From the NCBI GenBank assembly GCA_905181815.1, contig CAJIZA010000003.1, positions 372,001-436,000 of the forward strand: 64,000 nt of DNA. Reading direction: 5' to 3'. The DNA comes from an uncultured Planktomarina sp. (GTDB lineage: Bacteria; Pseudomonadota; Alphaproteobacteria; Rhodobacterales; Rhodobacteraceae). Below are positions 61,345-64,000 of the stretch, piece after piece. A model generated the notes under the pieces. It was not told the DNA's origin. It worked only from the letters and a program-made list of their open reading frames with translations, and ran no database searches. Positions within the stretch are counted from its first letter, which is position 1. Every line of letters begins with the position of its first letter. The translations under genes and the position numbers were made by a program.

Positions 61345-61379
61345 CCCCATCCCCGAACGGCAACTCTGTGGGGATGGGG
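61345..61379. terminator. Hairpin between arsH and carB
   Basis: CCCCATCCCC (61345-61354) and GGGGATGGGG (61370-61379) form a perfect 10-bp stem with a 15-base loop, between the ends of two convergent genes. There is no T-run, so it is a stable bidirectional stop or mRNA end structure. Confidence 0.65.
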
Positions 61380-61389
61380 GTGTGCGTAT

Positions 61390-64000
61390 TTAGCTTTGCA
61401 AGGCTTTCACACCGACATCACCCTCCGCATGGGCTTTGATGGCGAAAGCGGCGGCATGGCTGCCGGCCAAGGTGGTATAATAAGGAATTTTATCCATCAA
61501 GGCCGCAGCCCGCATGCTGCGGCTATCATCTACAGCCTGTGCGCCTTCGGTGGTGTTCAAGATAAGGGCGATATCCCCATCTTTGATCTGATCAACAATA
61601 TTTGGGCGGCCTTCATAGACCTTATAAACCACGGTGCTGGTGATCCCAGCCTCGGTGAGGAAAGCCGCGGTTCCAGATGTGGCGGTAAGGCTGAGGCCCA
61701 TATCCACCAAACAGGTGGCCGCTTCGATCAACATCGGTCCTTTGTCATCATCCTTGATGGATAGGAAGACTTTGCCAGCGGTGGGCAATAGCGTGCCCGC
61801 GCCTAATTGTGCCTTGTAAAAGGCGCGGTGGAATTTGCTGTCAAATCCCATGACCTCGCCAGTAGAGCGCATTTCAGGCCCAAGCAGCGTATCGACACCA
61901 GGAAAGCGCGCGAAGGGCAGAACAGCCTCTTTCACCGCAAAGCCTTTGATGCTGGCTGGATCAACCAGATCGAAATTGCTCAAGGGTTCACCGGCCATAA
62001 TTCTGGCAGCAATGGCCGCAATCGGGCTGCGCACGGCTTTGGCCACGAAAGGTACGGTGCGGCTGGCGCGTGGGTTAACTTCGATCAGGTAAATATCACC
62101 ATCCTTGATGGCGAATTGTACATTCATCAAACCGACAACATTCAATGCCAGCGCCAGGGCTTCGGTTTGCCGTTTCAATTGGTCAATAATGTCTTGCGAT
62201 AAAGAGAAGGGCGGTAAAGAACAGGCGCTGTCACCAGAATGCACGCCCGCCTCTTCGATATGCTGCATGATCCCTGCAACATGCACATGCGTACCGTCGC
62301 AAAGTGCATCCACATCGATTTCAACTGCACCAGAGAGGTAGCTGTCGAGCAGAACTGGACTATTGCCTGAGACCACAACGGCTTCGGAAATATAGCGTTC
62401 AAGATTGGCTTGATCGCGGACAATTTCCATCGCGCGGCCGCCCAGGACGTAGGATGGCCGAATGACCAGCGGGAAACCAATTTCGGTCGCCATCGTCAGG
62501 GCTTCAGCGTCAGAATGGGCAATGCCATTCTTTGGCTGTTTGAGCTTGAGCGTATTAACCAGATCCTGGAACCGCTCGCGGTCTTCGGCTAGGTCGATTG
62601 CATCTGGTGTGGTGCCCAAGATTGGGATGCCTGCTTCCTCGAGGGCATTGGCCAGCTTCAGTGGTGTTTGCCCGCCGAACTGCACAATCACACCATGAAG
62701 CGTGCCGTTCTCTTGCTCGACCCGCAGGATTTCCATGACATGTTCATAGGTCAGAGGCTCAAAATACAGGCGGTCTGAGGTATCGTAATCTGTGCTCACC
62801 GTTTCAGGATTGCAGTTGACCATAATGGTTTCATAGCCCTGATCCGTGAGAGAATAGCAGGCATGGCAGCAGCAATAGTCAAATTCAATGCCTTGACCAA
62901 TCCGGTTAGGCCCGCCGCCCAGAATAACCACTTTTTTGCGGTCAGACGGCCGTGCTTCGCATTCGGTTGAGCCCATCGCTGGGGCTTCATAGGTGGAATA
63001 CATATAGGGGGTTTGCGCTTCAAATTCGGCCGCGCAGGTGTCGATCCTCTTGAAGGAAGCAACAATACCAAGTGATTGCCGCGCTTCGCGGATGTCAGTC
63101 TCTGTGCGGCCTGTTAAAATGGCCAGACGGCCATCGGTGAAACCCATCATTTTAACGCGGCGCAGCCCCTGTTCATCACGGGGCAGACCTTTGGCCTTGA
63201 TGAGTGTTTCCACCTCTATGATTTCGCGAATGCGCGCCAAAAACCACGGATCAAAGCGGGTGATACTGTGCAGCTCATCATCGGAAAATCCGAAGCGCAT
63301 CGCATGACCAATGACCCGCATCCGGTCTGGAGACTGGATCGCAAGTTCGCGGGTCAGCGCCTTGTCGATGGCCATTTGAGCGTCGGGGCTTTGACCTACC
63401 AAGATCCCGTCACGCAGGACCAGGTCATCCTGGCCGGGCATGCCGTCGATCTCGACCTCATCAAAACCTGTAAGGCCAGTTTCCATAGAGGCCAGTGCCT
63501 TTTGCACCGACTCGTGAAAACTGCGGCCGATGGCCATGGCCTCGCCAACAGATTTCATTGCTGTGGAGAGTATCGCTTGAGACCCTGGGAATTTTTCAAA
63601 TGCGAAGCGTGGGATTTTTGTGACGACGTAATCGATGGAGGGCTCAAAGCTGGCTGGGGTGACTTTGGTGATGTCATTGTCCAACTCATCTAGCGTATAG
63701 CCAACCGCCAATTTCGCTGCAATTTTCGCAATTGGAAAGCCAGTTGCCTTGGAGGCGAGCGCCGATGAGCGTGATACGCGCGGGTTCATCTCGATGACCA
63801 CCATTCGGCCATCTTCTGGGTTCACAGCCCACTGAACATTCGAGCCACCGGTTTCAACGCCGATCTCGCGCAGAACGGCAATGCTGGCGTTGCGCATGAT
63901 TTGATATTCTTTATCGGTTAACGTGAGGGCTGGGGCAACTGTGATGCTGTCGCCGGTATGCACCCCCATAGGGTCCACATTCTCAATAGAGCAGACGATG
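61390..64000 (-). CDS. carB: Carbamoyl-phosphate synthase large chain (3' part)
   Basis: CarB makes carbamoyl phosphate for pyrimidines and arginine. The stop is at 61390; the 5' end lies beyond the right edge, so about 870 of roughly 1100 residues are visible. Both ATP-grasp halves are represented: [21 protein letters not shown] and [20 protein letters not shown] from the first, [20 protein letters not shown] between them, [20 protein letters not shown] and [16 protein letters not shown] from the second. The regulatory MGS-like domain is at the C-terminus ([19 protein letters not shown]). The frame is intact throughout. Confidence 0.95.
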   Translation of the reverse strand, partial: IVCSIENVDPMGVHTGDSITVAPALTLTDKEYQIMRNASIAVLREIGVETGGSNVQWAVNPEDGRMVVIEMNPRVSRSSALASKATGFPIAKIAAKLAVGYTLDELDNDITKVTPASFEPSIDYVVTKIPRFAFEKFPGSQAILSTAMKSVGEAMAIGRSFHESVQKALASMETGLTGFDEVEIDGMPGQDDLVLRDGILVGQSPDAQMAIDKALTRELAIQSPDRMRVIGHAMRFGFSDDELHSITRFDPWFLARIREIIEVETLIKAKGLPRDEQGLRRVKMMGFTDGRLAILTGRTETDIREARQSLGIVASFKRIDTCAAEFEAQTPYMYSTYEAPAMGSTECEARPSDRKKVVILGGGPNRIGQGIEFDYCCCHACYSLTDQGYETIMVNCNPETVSTDYDTSDRLYFEPLTYEHVMEILRVEQENGTLHGVIVQFGGQTPLKLANALEEAGIPILGTTPDAIDLAEDRERFQDLVNTLKLKQPKNGIAHSDAEALTMATEIGFPLVIRPSYVLGGRAMEIVRDQANLERYISEAVVVSGNSPVLLDSYLSGAVEIDVDALCDGTHVHVAGIMQHIEEAGVHSGDSACSLPPFSLSQDIIDQLKRQTEALALALNVVGLMNVQFAIKDGDIYLIEVNPRASRTVPFVAKAVRSPIAAIAARIMAGEPLSNFDLVDPASIKGFAVKEAVLPFARFPGVDTLLGPEMRSTGEVMGFDSKFHRAFYKAQLGAGTLLPTAGKVFLSIKDDDKGPMLIEAATCLVDMGLSLTATSGTAAFLTEAGITSTVVYKVYEGRPNIVDQIKDGDIALILNTTEGAQAVDDSRSMRAAALMDKIPYYTTLAGSHAAAFAIKAHAEGDVGVKALQS

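Overview
The window looks like a chromosomal segment of a marine Roseobacter-group alphaproteobacterium (Rhodobacteraceae). GC content is moderate, by eye roughly 54 %. The evidence is gene content and gene order: an xsc-pta-soeABC sulfonate/sulfite operon, a MocR-type TauR regulator, an ALDH16-type aldehyde dehydrogenase beside deoC, a glcDEF operon, a fused 5-oxoprolinase and a DUF1523 protein. A coastal, phytoplankton-associated lineage of the RCA/Planktomarina type would fit, but that is inference. No tRNA, rRNA, CRISPR array, prophage or intact transposase was seen.

Layout. 1-19 kb is core metabolism: a DUF599 membrane protein, glcDEF (glycolate oxidation), a secreted trypsin-like protein, a small heat-shock protein with a structured leader, gabD, a kynurenine-formamidase-like hydrolase, an SDR, a DUF1523 protein, a two-domain ALDH with deoC, rpe and 5-oxoprolinase. 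19-34.4 kb is one large galactoside cluster. On the minus strand lie a sugar-binding protein, two permeases, a GH36 alpha-galactosidase, a De Ley-Doudoroff galactose route (SDR, lactonase, dgoK, dgoA), a GH42 beta-galactosidase and galM, followed by allA and a class-III aminotransferase. An IclR regulator and the transporter ATPase are divergent on the plus strand. Having both anomeric galactosidases with one importer suggests galactosyl- and digalactosyl-glycerol (thylakoid galactolipid head groups) as substrates. That is the main functional hypothesis offered here.

34.4-59 kb is a taurine system split in two: tauR-tauE, tpa and tauABC on the left, xsc-pta-soeABC on the right. Taurine is imported by TauABC, deaminated by Tpa to sulfoacetaldehyde, and cleaved by Xsc to acetyl phosphate and sulfite. 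Pta makes acetyl-CoA, and sulfite is either exported (TauE-like) or oxidised to sulfate (SoeABC). Pairs of 10-bp direct repeats with an exact 23-bp period lie upstream of tauR, tpa and xsc and are candidate TauR boxes. About 9.7 kb of unrelated genes separates the halves: a dimethylglycine-dehydrogenase-like gene with two frameshifts, a non-pyrrolysine MttB homologue, a 3-hydroxyacyl-CoA dehydrogenase/hydratase, a hydrolase, metY and a GGDEF-EAL remnant. tauC also carries a frameshift. A 39-codon reading frame fills the soeA-soeB gap exactly.

59-64 kb holds a decayed sodium:alanine symporter, tdk, an orphan arsH and the 3' part of carB, which runs off the right edge. Decay, real or from sequence error, is a recurring theme: tauC, the DMGDH-like gene, the GGDEF-EAL protein and the symporter are all broken, and the galactose-dehydrogenase-like SDR has lost its catalytic lysine.
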